From Chloroflexus sp. MS-G (GTDB lineage: Bacteria > Chloroflexota > Chloroflexia > Chloroflexales > Chloroflexaceae): DNA of 38,176 bases. A program made the position numbers and the translations under genes. This document shows positions 16,842 to 24,717 of the stretch, piece after piece (positions within the stretch are counted from its first letter, which is position 1; the number at the start of each line of letters is the position of its first letter). The DNA is taken from assembly GCF_000735195.1 (NCBI RefSeq), contig NZ_JPIM01000039.1:1-38176 (forward strand), given 5' to 3'. The notes beneath the pieces are model-generated. The model had not been told where the DNA came from. It did not search any database and saw nothing but the letters and a program-made list of their open reading frames with translations.

Positions 16842-17190
16842 AGAACGTCATCGAATTTTACAGATGGTTGAGCAGGGACAACTTTCGGCTGCCGAAGCTG
16901 CTCGCCTGCTCGACGCTCTCAGCGCTGATCCGCGACCACTCGAACGGTTACAGGCGCGACTGGTACGGATTCGCGTTACCGACTTGTCATCACAACGGCT
17001 GAAAGCATCAGTCGCTATTCCGGTGAGCCTAATCAATGTTGGACTGCGTCTTGGTGCACGTCTGGCGCCCCAATTGCAAGGTAGTGCCCTCGAAGACCTG
17101 ATCCGCAGCGTTGAACGTGGAACAACAGGCCTGCTGCTCGAATGGCAAGACTTGGAAGAGGACGAACGGATCGAAATTATTGTCGAATAA
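16825..17190 (+). CDS. SHOCT-like/YvlB N-terminal-type small protein
   Basis: A 121-residue protein. The N-terminal 30 residues (ILQMVEQGQLSAAEAARLL) form the short two-helix SHOCT-like unit found at the start of YvlB/LiaX-type DUF4097 proteins. The remainder (VRIRVTD...RLKASVAIPVSLINVGLRLGARLAP...DEDERIEIIVE-like end) looks like a small alpha/beta domain often fused to that unit, with an acidic C-terminus. Its start lies inside the DUF2089 gene (17-bp overlap) behind AAAAGGAA. This implies translational coupling. The molecular role is unknown. Envelope-stress association is inferred from the neighbours. Confidence 0.78.
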   Translation: MNSVNEERHRILQMVEQGQLSAAEAARLLDALSADPRPLERLQARLVRIRVTDLSSQRLKASVAIPVSLINVGLRLGARLAPQLQGSALEDLIRSVERGTTGLLLEWQDLEEDERIEIIVE

Positions 17191-17228
17191 ACGCTATGCC
17201 TGCACTTCAGATCATTAAGGAGTCTTGT

Positions 17229-18959
17229 ATGAAACAGCAAATTCCCGTCGATGTACCGGTCACCCTGGTCATTCAGGCAGTTCACGGCGATCTGACGATT
17301 CGCGGTTGGGCGGAACCACTGCTCGAATGGCAATGTGACGATGAACAGGTAACAATACAAGCTCAGGAAAGCGGTCTGGCGTTGAGTCCATGCCAGAGCG
17401 ATCTCGTGCTCAAATTGCCGCAGAGCGCCGAAGTTCACATTGCGACGATCCATGGCGACGCGCACGTGACACATCTGCGCCGCGTGAGTATTGACCATAT
17501 CAGTGGTGATCTCACGTTACGCCAGATTACCGAACAGGTAACCATCGGCGTTGTCAATGGTGATCTGACAGCTTCCGCCGTCGCTGAACTAATTGTCACG
17601 AGCGATATTCAAAGTGATGTCACATTAACCGACGTACCGGTTGTCCGTCTGACAGGCGTGAACGGTGATCTGACCGGTCGTGGTGTGCTGAGTCTGTCGC
17701 TCGATCAGGTTGCCGGTGATCTCGAACTCAGCGGTTTAAGTGAACAGGTGCAGATCAGGAGTGTAAACGGTGATGTGGCACTGGTAACCACCGGTACCGC
17801 CAGTGTAACCCTCGACCGGGTAAACGGTGATCTAACGATCCGCGGGCAGGCCAGCAGTGTCCAGTGCCTCGTAGTGAGTGGCGATATTGATACGACAGAA
17901 GCCCAGATCGATCAGCTTACTGTCGAGACGGTCGCTGGCGATGTTGAGACAGGCACCCTTGCTACCGGTCGTATAACGACCATCGGTGGTGATCTGGAGA
18001 TCGGGAACATCACGAGGGAGTTGACAATCGGTACGGTTGGCGGTGATTGTACGATTGAACAGGCGACCGGTACCGTTACGCTTAACACCATCGGTGGTGA
18101 CCTCTGGTTACGGGCCGCGATCACCGCTCACACAACGCTGCAAGCCCGCGTTGCCGGCGATGCAACCATTGTTCTTCCCGAGTCGCCTGATGTTACAGTG
18201 ACGGCTGTTGTCGGTGGTGAAATCAGCGGTATCGAAGGACACCCATCATTGTCCGGCCAAACGGTCGAACTACGTTATGGGAACGGTACAGCCAGCATCC
18301 ATCTGCATGTTGGTGGTGATCTGATGATAAAAGGTACCGATCATCCCGGTTCGTTCAGCAGTATCAGCGCGCAGTTAGGCAAAGAATTAAGCGAACTGGG
18401 CCGTGAGTTGGGTCGCGAACTCAGCGAACTGGGCCGAGAGTTAGCATCTGAACTCCGCCGTGCACTATCCGGTAGTGATCCCGATGCTGCCAAACGTGCT
18501 CGTGATGTTGCCGAACGCTTCTCCGCCCAGGCTCAGCGCTGGCGCGATACATCCGGTTCTGAACAGGTACGGGTGCGGATTAATCAGCGTGAATGGCGAC
18601 TCGATCCCGAACGTATCGAGCGGATCAAAGATCAAGCGCGTCAGGCCGCAGCTACCGGTTTGAGTAGCGCTCTCGAAGCGGTCGAGCGGGCACTGAGCCG
18701 GATTCAGCCACCTCAACCACCAACAGCGCCTCAGCCACCCCAACCATCGGCAGCGCCACAGCCGCCCCAACCACCTACCCCACCACCACCGGCGACCGGC
18801 CCAACCATTCAGCTTCGCAACCCGTCCTCTCAAACACCGCTCAACGATGCTGAACGTGAACAGCAGCGTGCTTCAATTTTACAAATGGTCGCCGAAGGCC
18901 GCATCTCACCCGCTGAAGGCGATCTGCTGTTAGCCGCACTCGATGACACCGGTGCGTGA
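17229..18959 (+). CDS. DUF4097-type beta-repeat protein with C-terminal SHOCT-like motif
   Basis: A 576-residue protein. Residues 1-370 consist of about fifteen or more short beta repeats, each ending in a GD turn (GDLTIRG, GDLTLRQ, GDLTGRG, GDLELSG, GDVALVT and so on). This is the repetitive beta-helix/propeller architecture of DUF4097 adhesin-like proteins such as YvlB and LiaX. A charged heptad segment (GKELSELGRELGRELSELG, about 378-400) suggests a coiled coil. A Pro/Gln/Ala tract (about 495-525) follows, and the protein ends in a SHOCT-like helix pair (ILQMVAEGRISPAEGDLLL). No signal peptide is seen, so it may be cytoplasmic. The ATG at 17229 has AAGGAG 6 nt upstream. The last gene of the operon. 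Confidence 0.82.
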   Translation: MKQQIPVDVPVTLVIQAVHGDLTIRGWAEPLLEWQCDDEQVTIQAQESGLALSPCQSDLVLKLPQSAEVHIATIHGDAHVTHLRRVSIDHISGDLTLRQITEQVTIGVVNGDLTASAVAELIVTSDIQSDVTLTDVPVVRLTGVNGDLTGRGVLSLSLDQVAGDLELSGLSEQVQIRSVNGDVALVTTGTASVTLDRVNGDLTIRGQASSVQCLVVSGDIDTTEAQIDQLTVETVAGDVETGTLATGRITTIGGDLEIGNITRELTIGTVGGDCTIEQATGTVTLNTIGGDLWLRAAITAHTTLQARVAGDATIVLPESPDVTVTAVVGGEISGIEGHPSLSGQTVELRYGNGTASIHLHVGGDLMIKGTDHPGSFSSISAQLGKELSELGRELGRELSELGRELASELRRALSGSDPDAAKRARDVAERFSAQAQRWRDTSGSEQVRVRINQREWRLDPERIERIKDQARQAAATGLSSALEAVERALSRIQPPQPPTAPQPPQPSAAPQPPQPPTPPPPATGPTIQLRNPSSQTPLNDAEREQQRASILQMVAEGRISPAEGDLLLAALDDTGA

Positions 18960-19042
18960 ACAAAAAGCTAATAGACATGCGCGGTAGACGAGGTAAACCC
19001 TCTATGATGAGCGGTAGGTGATGTTGCGTAATTAGTCTCTAC

Positions 19043-19075
19043 CCCCTGCCTCACACCGCTTGCGAGAGGCAGGGG
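19043..19075. terminator. Stem-loop between convergent genes
   Basis: CCCCTGCCTC and GAGGCAGGGG form a perfect 10-bp stem with a 13-base loop. It lies between the ends of the DUF4097 gene and the hydrolase gene. Neither strand has a clear U-tract, so it may be a bidirectional, weak or Rho-assisted terminator. Confidence 0.5.
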
Positions 19076-19130
19076 CTGACAAAAAGGCTGGAGTACCAGG
19101 CGCATCGCGCTAGCGAGCTACCAAGCAAAC

Positions 19131-19931
19131 CTACTGTTGCTGTAGCGCATCAACCTTCATTACCAGCTCGACCAGCGCCAGATTAAATTCAGCCGGTCGT
19201 TCAATAGCACTGAGGTGACCCGCCCCAGGGATTACAACGAAGCGGCTCTCTGGAATGGCTTCATGCATCGTGCGCGCTTCGGCAGGCGGCGTCAGCGCGT
19301 CTTCGGCGCCAACCACCACGGTTGTTGGCACACGAATATTGGCAAGTAATGAGGTCGAGTCTGGGCGTGCGGCCATCGCGTGAAGCGCAGCCGCAATTCC
19401 TTCCGGCGGATTGGCGGCCGCAATCTGTAATAGCTCAGCCCGGAGTGCTTCACTCGCTTGTGGCGCAACCAGATTGGGCAATACCCTGCTGGCGAGCGCC
19501 GCACTCCCTTCGCGTAACACAAGCTCGGCATTGGCTGCCCGCGTCGCACGAACCTCATCACTATCGGCAGTGGCGCGCGTATCAGCCAGTACCAGACCAC
19601 TGATCCGTTCTGGTGCTCGTCGCAACAGGGCAAAGGCAATGTATCCGCCCATCGATAACCCGGCCAGCACAACCCGTTCAAGCCCCAACGCATCGAGCAG
19701 CTCTAGCACGTCAGATGCGTAGTCATCGAGCGACTGAACGAGCGGATTTTCTCCTGAGCCACCAAAACCGCGGAGATCAGGAGCAATCATTCGCATTCGA
19801 TCGCGCAAACTCATTAACTGAACACGCCATAACGCTGCACTCAATGGGAACGCATGCAGCAAGACAACCGGGCGCCCGGTTCCTTCATCATCGTAGCGTA
19901 GACGTACACCGCTGGGGAGGGTTATCTGCAT
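19131..19931 (-). CDS. Alpha/beta hydrolase
   Basis: A 266-residue alpha/beta hydrolase fold enzyme. The catalytic triad can be read directly: nucleophile Ser93 in GLSMGG, Asp211 in GAEDALTPP and His239 in GAGHLS. The oxyanion segment is LLHAFPLS near residue 26. The overall style is that of 3-oxoadipate enol-lactonase (PcaD) and related esterases, but no beta-ketoadipate genes are nearby, so the substrate is unknown. The ATG at 19931 was chosen for GGAGG 5 nt upstream. A 41-residue upstream extension is hydrophobic but lacks a ribosome site and was discarded. Confidence 0.88.
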   Translation of the reverse strand: MQITLPSGVRLRYDDEGTGRPVVLLHAFPLSAALWRVQLMSLRDRMRMIAPDLRGFGGSGENPLVQSLDDYASDVLELLDALGLERVVLAGLSMGGYIAFALLRRAPERISGLVLADTRATADSDEVRATRAANAELVLREGSAALASRVLPNLVAPQASEALRAELLQIAAANPPEGIAAALHAMAARPDSTSLLANIRVPTTVVVGAEDALTPPAEARTMHEAIPESRFVVIPGAGHLSAIERPAEFNLALVELVMKVDALQQQ

Positions 19932-20065
19932 ATCAACCTCCATGAGGTACATCAATAGTGTGATAGATATACGGGTAGTATAGCAGATGGCAGGGAAGGA
20001 TATAAGGATGAAGACCGGATTGACATTTTTAGCAGTTTCATCTTTTAGTGCCATAAAGGCTTCTT

Positions 20066-20132
20066 GCCACCCCCCTTCCTCGCCCCTGACGAGAAAGGAA
20101 GGAGGCGAGGGGAAGGTGAGGGGCGAAAGATG
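20066..20132 (+). repeat. Dispersed repeat family A, partial copy
   Basis: The order ccccccttcctc...ggaagga...gaggggaaggtgagggg matches the first half of the family A copies at 76-230 and 23768-23920. The downstream half of the repeat is missing. Confidence 0.6.
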
Positions 20133-20168
20133 AAAATACCAGGCTCGGCCATCCCTACCAGTGACATC

Positions 20169-20197
20169 AAAAAGAGAGGAAGGGCTGAAGCCCTTCC
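20169..20197 (-). terminator. Rho-independent terminator of the DUF4388 gene
   Basis: On the minus strand GGAAGGGC-TTCA-GCCCTTCC forms an 8-bp stem with a tetraloop, followed by TCTCTTTTT. It lies about 30 bp after the stop codon at 20227. Confidence 0.8.
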
Positions 20198-20226
20198 CCT
20201 CTCCTTACACCCTCATACAACCCGTA

Positions 20227-20856
20227 TCACGAACGCAGGATTGACAGCAGCCGGTCGAGCGATGGTACGACCGCCGATTGTTGCTTCGGTTGCAATGCTG
20301 GCTTATGCTCTCCTCGTTCTGTTGCGACCGATTCAAGACGAACAACCTGTTGCGCAACCAACTGTGCAATACCTTCAACCACATCTATCGCTGCCCACCG
20401 CAGTTCACAGGCAATATCGCTCAGCCGCTTGCGTCCATCTATCACCTCAAGTAAGAGATGCAACGCCACGTTCGTCTTCTGCAATGCTACCTCGCGAGGT
20501 ACAGTCAACACCGGAACCAGTTCCAGGGAAGGCACCTGATGCCATAAGCGCCGCCAGCGCAGGGCTGTGTGCTCAGCGTTACGCAACAATGTCTCTGCAT
20601 CGCCCCATACCGATTGCTGTTCGCTGTACGCACCACTGGTAACATTAAACATTCCCTGCTGGACATTGAGCAGCATTCCCAGCGCCTCGATCCCGATTTG
20701 TCCGTCACATTCAACGTGATATATCTGCCCATTGGAAAAATAAATCCGTCCCGACCGTTCACCATCAATATCAAGCGAGCCAGATAGAGCACTGTACACG
20801 GCCAGATCAATCAATTCGCGTAACGGCACTTGCTGCAATGATCCATGTAATGCCAT
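20227..20856 (-). CDS. DUF4388 domain protein
   Basis: A 209-residue protein. The N-terminal 100 residues match the DUF4388/PatA N-terminal pattern: MALHGSLQQVPLRELIDLA, SGSLDIDGERSGRIYFSNGQIYHVECDG and GIEALGMLLNVQQGMFNV. The C-terminal part (about 105-185) resembles the winged-helix-like partner segment seen in many of these proteins (LLLEVIDGRKRLSDIACELRWAAIDVVEGIAQLV). Such domains occur in two-component and gliding or polarity regulators, with a likely protein-interaction role. No receiver domain is present here. The ATG at 20856 has AGGAGG 7 nt upstream. The gene stands alone, with its own promoter and terminator. Confidence 0.82.
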   Translation of the reverse strand: MALHGSLQQVPLRELIDLAVYSALSGSLDIDGERSGRIYFSNGQIYHVECDGQIGIEALGMLLNVQQGMFNVTSGAYSEQQSVWGDAETLLRNAEHTALRWRRLWHQVPSLELVPVLTVPREVALQKTNVALHLLLEVIDGRKRLSDIACELRWAAIDVVEGIAQLVAQQVVRLESVATERGEHKPALQPKQQSAVVPSLDRLLSILRS

Positions 20857-20908
20857 TCGTGGGCCTCCTGGGCAAGAACACAACAAAATAGGATACCCTT
20901 TAAAATTG

Positions 20909-20937
20909 GTTATACTACAATTCTGGCTGTATCACAA
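20909..20937 (-). promoter_or_regulatory. Promoter of the DUF4388 gene
   Basis: The minus strand has TTGTGA, 17 bp, TATAAC. The start codon lies about 50 bp downstream. Confidence 0.6.
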
Positions 20938-21170
20938 TATGACTATAGTCCACTCATTATGGAAGTCGTCATAGTACCGGTTCAAGTAACGCAACGTTCT
21001 TTTTTCCTGACAGTAGTGGTCGAACATGAGCGGAATGGGTTTATCTGGCTCAGGCGGCCCTTCCTCTCGCTGAGTGCAGAGGAAGGGGCCGAGAAGTGCG
21101 AGGAGAGAGGAGCGTGCTTTACAGCCTTATCGCTCACAATGCACGACAGATCATTCGCGAAACAAAGTTG
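20938..21170. other. Intergenic region upstream of the DUF4388 gene and downstream of ctaA
   Basis: No gene is supported. It carries a degenerate family A repeat at 21056-21120. No terminator with a U-tract was identified for ctaA. Confidence 0.5.
21056..21120 (+). repeat. Dispersed repeat family A, degenerate copy
   Basis: The sequence has GGCCCTTCCTCT and AGAGGAAGGGGCC arms around a 10-base centre. These are followed by gag...gaggagcgtgctttacagcc, in the same order as the main copies. Confidence 0.6.
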
Positions 21171-22139
21171 CTATACCGAACGAGCTGGAGCAGAAGCTGA
21201 TGTCGCCTGCGCGATCCGCACATCACTCGGTCGGGCTAACAGCGTTGCACTCAACAAGACCAGGGCTAGCCATGCCAGATCGGCGAAGAGCAGGTGAATC
21301 AGTTGCATCCAAACCGGTGCCTTAAGCATTACATTCAACGCACCCAAAAAGATTTGGCTGACAAAGATTGTCGCCGTAGCCCATGCCAGGCGACGGGTTG
21401 TCGGTGAGGGATCGTAACGTATAGCTCGTTGCGCCAATGAAATCATTGCTAATCCGACCAGCGTGCCCAGCACCGGATGGATAATGCGCATCAGTACCAG
21501 CGGATGGCTATCGCGATTGATCGGCTGCGAGACCCCGCCGGGTAAGACCCCCAATTGCAAAAGTGTATCACCTAGCGCGGTTACTGCACCGCTCGAACCA
21601 ACCAACGCCGTGCCAACCAATGCAGCAATGAGCAGGGCCAACAATCCACCTTTGCCCCGCAGATCGGGCGCCGGTTTGCCACCGGCATACCAGGCGGTAA
21701 GCGCCATTGCACCGATAAGCAGGAATGTATTGATCAGATGGAGACCCAACGATAAGGCTCGGGTTAATGACGCATCGTGCGCAACCAGTTGGAAAAGGAC
21801 TAAGGCGGCACCGATCAGCGACTCAACAATCATGAGCACCATCGCGGCAATCGCAGCCCGACGGGCCGGATGACCGGCAGCAAACAATCGTAAGGCCCAA
21901 ACCAACAGAACAATCGTTAAGAGCAGTGCAATGCCACTGGTGACGCGATGCGAAAACTCAATAAGCTGCGCTACATCAGGCGCACGAGGGATAACCTGTC
22001 CGTCACACAACGGCCAGTGATCACCACAACCGGCGCCGGAACCGGTGGCACGGACAAATGCGCCCCACATGATAACCAACAGGTTGTACCCGACATTCAG
22101 CCAGGCAAAGGTAACAAAGGTGCGGTGCCGGGGTTCCAT
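21171..22139 (-). CDS. ctaA: Heme A synthase (COX15/CtaA)
   Basis: A 322-residue inner-membrane enzyme oxidising the C8 methyl of heme O to the formyl group of heme A for aa3-type oxidases. The N-terminal signature is strong: WGAFVRATGSGAGCGDHWPLC, with the conserved Cys pair of the CtaA type, followed by IEFSHRVTSG (heme His). The second half repeats the pattern with HLINTFLLIGA and MRIIHPVLGTLVG, LIHLLFADLAWLALV. About eight membrane helices are predicted. GGGAGG lies 7 nt before the ATG. No cytochrome oxidase or ctaB gene is in the window. Aerobic respiration is thus suggested for this organism. Confidence 0.95.
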   Translation of the reverse strand: MEPRHRTFVTFAWLNVGYNLLVIMWGAFVRATGSGAGCGDHWPLCDGQVIPRAPDVAQLIEFSHRVTSGIALLLTIVLLVWALRLFAAGHPARRAAIAAMVLMIVESLIGAALVLFQLVAHDASLTRALSLGLHLINTFLLIGAMALTAWYAGGKPAPDLRGKGGLLALLIAALVGTALVGSSGAVTALGDTLLQLGVLPGGVSQPINRDSHPLVLMRIIHPVLGTLVGLAMISLAQRAIRYDPSPTTRRLAWATATIFVSQIFLGALNVMLKAPVWMQLIHLLFADLAWLALVLLSATLLARPSDVRIAQATSASAPARSV

Positions 22140-22243
22140 GTAACTTCCTCCCGCTGCGACCTGACAGTCGCAGATTGCAAGAATAATGTGACATTTCGCA
22201 CTTTATTCTACCATGGTCATGATGCAGTAGGCAGTAAACACCG

Positions 22244-22252
22244 TGTTATAAT
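22244..22252 (+). promoter_or_regulatory. Extended -10 promoter element for the M20-like gene
   Basis: TGTTATAAT matches TGnTATAAT exactly, 43 bp before the proposed GTG start. The -35 region is poor. Confidence 0.5.
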
Positions 22253-22295
22253 TCGTTCACCAAACACGATATTGATCCTGAGAAAGGGTGCTTGG

Positions 22296-23627
22296 GTGAC
22301 TGTACACGCACCGCCGTCAACTGAACAGCTTGTGCAAATATTACGGCACCTCTGCCGGCGACCATCGACCAGTGGTCAGATCGAAGAGTTGCACGATACC
22401 GCTGAATTCATCGCACTCTTCGTCCGACAGCTTGGGATGCATGTGCGCATCGCAACCACCGGTATGGCGCCAGTGGTCATTGCCCGTCGTGCGGGTCGGC
22501 GTTCACAGACGATCTTGCTATATCACCATTACGATACACCGCCGACCGGCCCGTGGCGTCACTGGTCGCACGAACCCTTTGATCTTGCCGAGCGTGATGA
22601 TAAGCTGTTCGGACGAGGTGTGGCCGGCGGTAAAGGTGCGCTGGCTGCTCATCTTGCTGCATTGCAAACCATTTTGCAACGTGAAGGTGAACTGCCGTGT
22701 GGTGTCACCCTGGTCATCGAAGGGGCTGCCCTGATCGGTAGCGCCGGTTTAGCTGAAGCATTACGAGCGCACGATGATCTCTTGCAATGTGATGCGATCC
22801 TGGCCAGTATTGGTGATCGGGATGTTACCGGCACACCTATCTGTGCCAGTGGCAGTAAGGGATGGATTCGCCTGCGTCTAACCGCTCACGGCCCGGCTTA
22901 TCCCTTACCACCTGGCTTTGCAGCCAGTGTCGCTAATCCACTCTGGCGTCTGATCTGGGCTGTGGCTTCGCTGAAAGGTGACGACGAAGATGTGCGCATC
23001 GAAGGTTTTTACGATGCTGTCGAAGGCCCATCGCGCACCGATAATGCGGTCATTCGTCAGTTGCAACTGGCCGCTGCTACTCGTCGTCAGGCCTGGCAGA
23101 TCGACCAATTTCTCTTTGGTATCGACGGTGCGGCACTGAGTCGTTCAGAAGTCACTCTTCCCACCTGTAATGTGAGCAGATTAACCGTTGAACCTGCCGG
23201 TGATACACCAGCAATACCGGCACAAGCCAGTGCATTGCTCGACATCCAGTTAGTCCCGCATCAGCAACCTGACACCACAGTGACATTGATACAGCAACAC
23301 CTTCACGATAAAGGGTTTGCCGATATTGCCCTCGAACGGTTGCCCGGCGGATACCCACCATTGGTCACGGCGACTGATAACCCCTTCGTGAGCCGCGTTG
23401 CTACTATCGGGGCGACGGTGTTTGAACGTCCTCTATCGGTGGTACCGGCCGGTCCGTATACAGTACCGTTTAGCTTGTTGGTCGGGCAGCATCCCATTCC
23501 TACGGCAAGTGTTGGTTTTACGCCAACGGTAAGCGCGCTCTTTGCCCCCGATGAGTATGTTCCGCTCGCAGACCTCATCCGGCATAGCCGACTACTGATC
23601 GAGATTCTCGACCGCTGGTGGAGCTAG
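22296..23627 (+). CDS. M20-family peptidase-like protein, probable pseudo-enzyme
   Basis: A 443-residue protein with the order of an M20 metallopeptidase, including a central dimerisation domain. LLYHHYDTPP (74-83) keeps the first metal His and nearby Asp. Other catalytic positions are replaced: GRGxADxKG reads GRGVAGGKG (bridging Asp to Gly111) and EGxEExGS reads EGAALIGS (both Glu to Ala145/Leu146). The Asp after strand VLAS is absent (ASIGDRD), and the last metal His of AHxPNE becomes LFAPDEY. The fold seems intact with no frameshift, so this looks like a maintained inactive homologue. The GTG start at 22296 has AAAGGG 7 nt upstream. A longer reading frame running back under ctaA was rejected. 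Confidence 0.8.
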   Translation: MTVHAPPSTEQLVQILRHLCRRPSTSGQIEELHDTAEFIALFVRQLGMHVRIATTGMAPVVIARRAGRRSQTILLYHHYDTPPTGPWRHWSHEPFDLAERDDKLFGRGVAGGKGALAAHLAALQTILQREGELPCGVTLVIEGAALIGSAGLAEALRAHDDLLQCDAILASIGDRDVTGTPICASGSKGWIRLRLTAHGPAYPLPPGFAASVANPLWRLIWAVASLKGDDEDVRIEGFYDAVEGPSRTDNAVIRQLQLAAATRRQAWQIDQFLFGIDGAALSRSEVTLPTCNVSRLTVEPAGDTPAIPAQASALLDIQLVPHQQPDTTVTLIQQHLHDKGFADIALERLPGGYPPLVTATDNPFVSRVATIGATVFERPLSVVPAGPYTVPFSLLVGQHPIPTASVGFTPTVSALFAPDEYVPLADLIRHSRLLIEILDRWWS

Positions 23628-24192
23628 CTGTTGTTTGTGCACGGGATCAATATTCACCAGTGTAGAGCGTGATCAGAAACTCATGGGTCAGGCGCTCAGC
23701 AGGGTCGTCGGCTGAAGTGGTGAGTAACGAAGCGCCTCATCAACAATCCGGGCTTTCGATAAGGACCATAGGGAAACGTTGGTGGGGAACGCATACGTCG
23801 CTTTGGCGCGATAGAAACAGGTGGCATCGGGTTCAGCACCGATGCTGCGGAGCACGCCTGGACCCCCTCACCTTCCCCTCGGCCCCCTTCCTCTCCCGCA
23901 CTGCGGGAGAGGAAGGGGGGATGTTGGCAATTCCGCATACAATGATTGCACGGGTACGGTACGTGCCCGATGAGAAATCTGGGTTTTCAATCAAACTCTT
24001 AGAACCCCTCATCTGCTCCGTTTCCTCTGTGACCTCTGTGGTGCAACACGACGCGAGCCTGATGGATGCAACCCGCTGCTGTCTCTCTTCGAGAAACAGA
24101 TGACGCGGTGTTCGTTGGCAGGATGAACATGCCCCTCATTCCAGAAGAGGAGCCATTTCAGGCGTGGTTGCGAGAAGGAGTAAAAAAACTGC
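23628..24192. other. Intergenic repeat-bearing region
   Basis: About 565 bp between convergent genes without a supported gene. It carries a full family A repeat (23768-23920) with a large palindrome. The remainder (23930-24190) shows only short, unconvincing frames. Confidence 0.55.
23768..23920 (-). repeat. Dispersed repeat family A, copy 2, with 18-bp-arm palindrome
   Basis: Read on the minus strand, it aligns to 76-230 through several blocks. Its end is a perfect inverted repeat: CCCCCTTCCTCTCCCGCA (23883-23900) and its complement TGCGGGAGAGGAAGGGGG (23902-23919) around a single C. Confidence 0.85.
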
Positions 24193-24528
24193 CTAGTGAC
24201 TACGATACGCCGCTAACGCAGATTCGCGGTCGGGATAAATCTTGAACAGCGTATCAAACCGGCTTTTACGAAATATTTCGGCAATTTGTGGTTGCAAATG
24301 ACACAGACGGAGATCGCCACCGTAGGCTTGTACAGCACGCAGATTGGTCAGCAACATTCGCAAGGCCAGACTCGCCACAAAGTTAACTTCGCTCATATCG
24401 GCCAGTACTTTCCCGCGATGCTGGTTCATCATTTCAGCTAATTCATGCTCGATTGCTGCAATACCAGCCGCATCGAGACGAGCTGGCAGACTGATAATGA
24501 GTACATCATCTACACGATCGGTTTTCAC
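24193..24528 (-). CDS. STAS-domain anti-sigma-factor antagonist-like protein
   Basis: A 111-residue single STAS domain of the SpoIIAA/RsbV type. It has DVLIISLPARLDAAGIAAIEHELAEM at the start and VLADMSEVNFVASLALRMLL in the middle. The segment aligned to SpoIIAA DSSGLG reads ASLALR: the Ser that is phosphorylated is retained, while the preceding Asp and the Gly are changed. Such proteins are switched by phosphorylation and bind a kinase/anti-sigma partner. The kinase-phosphatase fusion encoded 189 bp upstream on the same strand is the obvious partner. No sigma factor gene is nearby. An extended -10 promoter at 24588-24596 may give it separate expression. Confidence 0.88.
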   Translation of the reverse strand: MKTDRVDDVLIISLPARLDAAGIAAIEHELAEMMNQHRGKVLADMSEVNFVASLALRMLLTNLRAVQAYGGDLRLCHLQPQIAEIFRKSRFDTLFKIYPDRESALAAYRSH

Positions 24529-24587
24529 GCCGAAATCTCTCTTTCTAGCGGAGAGTCGCCCGCTTTACCACGTTGCAGGATGCAGGC

Positions 24588-24596
24588 ATTATACCA
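24588..24596 (-). promoter_or_regulatory. Extended -10 promoter element for the STAS gene
   Basis: The minus strand reads TGGTATAAT, a perfect TGnTATAAT, about 60 bp before the start codon. One arm of an 8-bp inverted repeat (CCACGCTG at 24594-24601, CAGCGTGG at 24637-24644) overlaps this box and may be a regulatory site. Confidence 0.55.
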
Positions 24597-24717
24597 CGCT
24601 GACGGGTGATGGTTCATACCTACCACTCTCATTGACCAGCGTGGCAATCACCATCGTACACTCCCGCAGATGAAGAAGATCGCCCTGCCCTACACTCTTC
24701 GCCATCCAGTGTATTTC

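Noticed and set aside
16848..17498. 216-residue minus-strand open frame
   Set aside because: It lies opposite the SHOCT-like and DUF4097 genes, has low-complexity Ser/Arg composition and lacks a recognisable domain. It is a shadow of the coding strand.
20064..20642. 192-residue plus-strand frame
   Set aside because: It starts in a family A repeat and continues antisense through the DUF4388 gene, which has clear domain signatures, a promoter and a terminator.
21948..22295. Upstream extension of the M20-like reading frame by 116 residues
   Set aside because: It runs antisense through the 5' part of ctaA, has no M20 similarity and no ribosome site. A GTG at 22296 with AAAGGG and an extended -10 box upstream fits better.
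23696..23938. 80-residue minus-strand frame with a Gly/Glu/Arg-rich peptide
   Set aside because: The peptide comes from the family A repeat, and the same kind of peptide arises at 76-230. It is repeat translation, not a protein.
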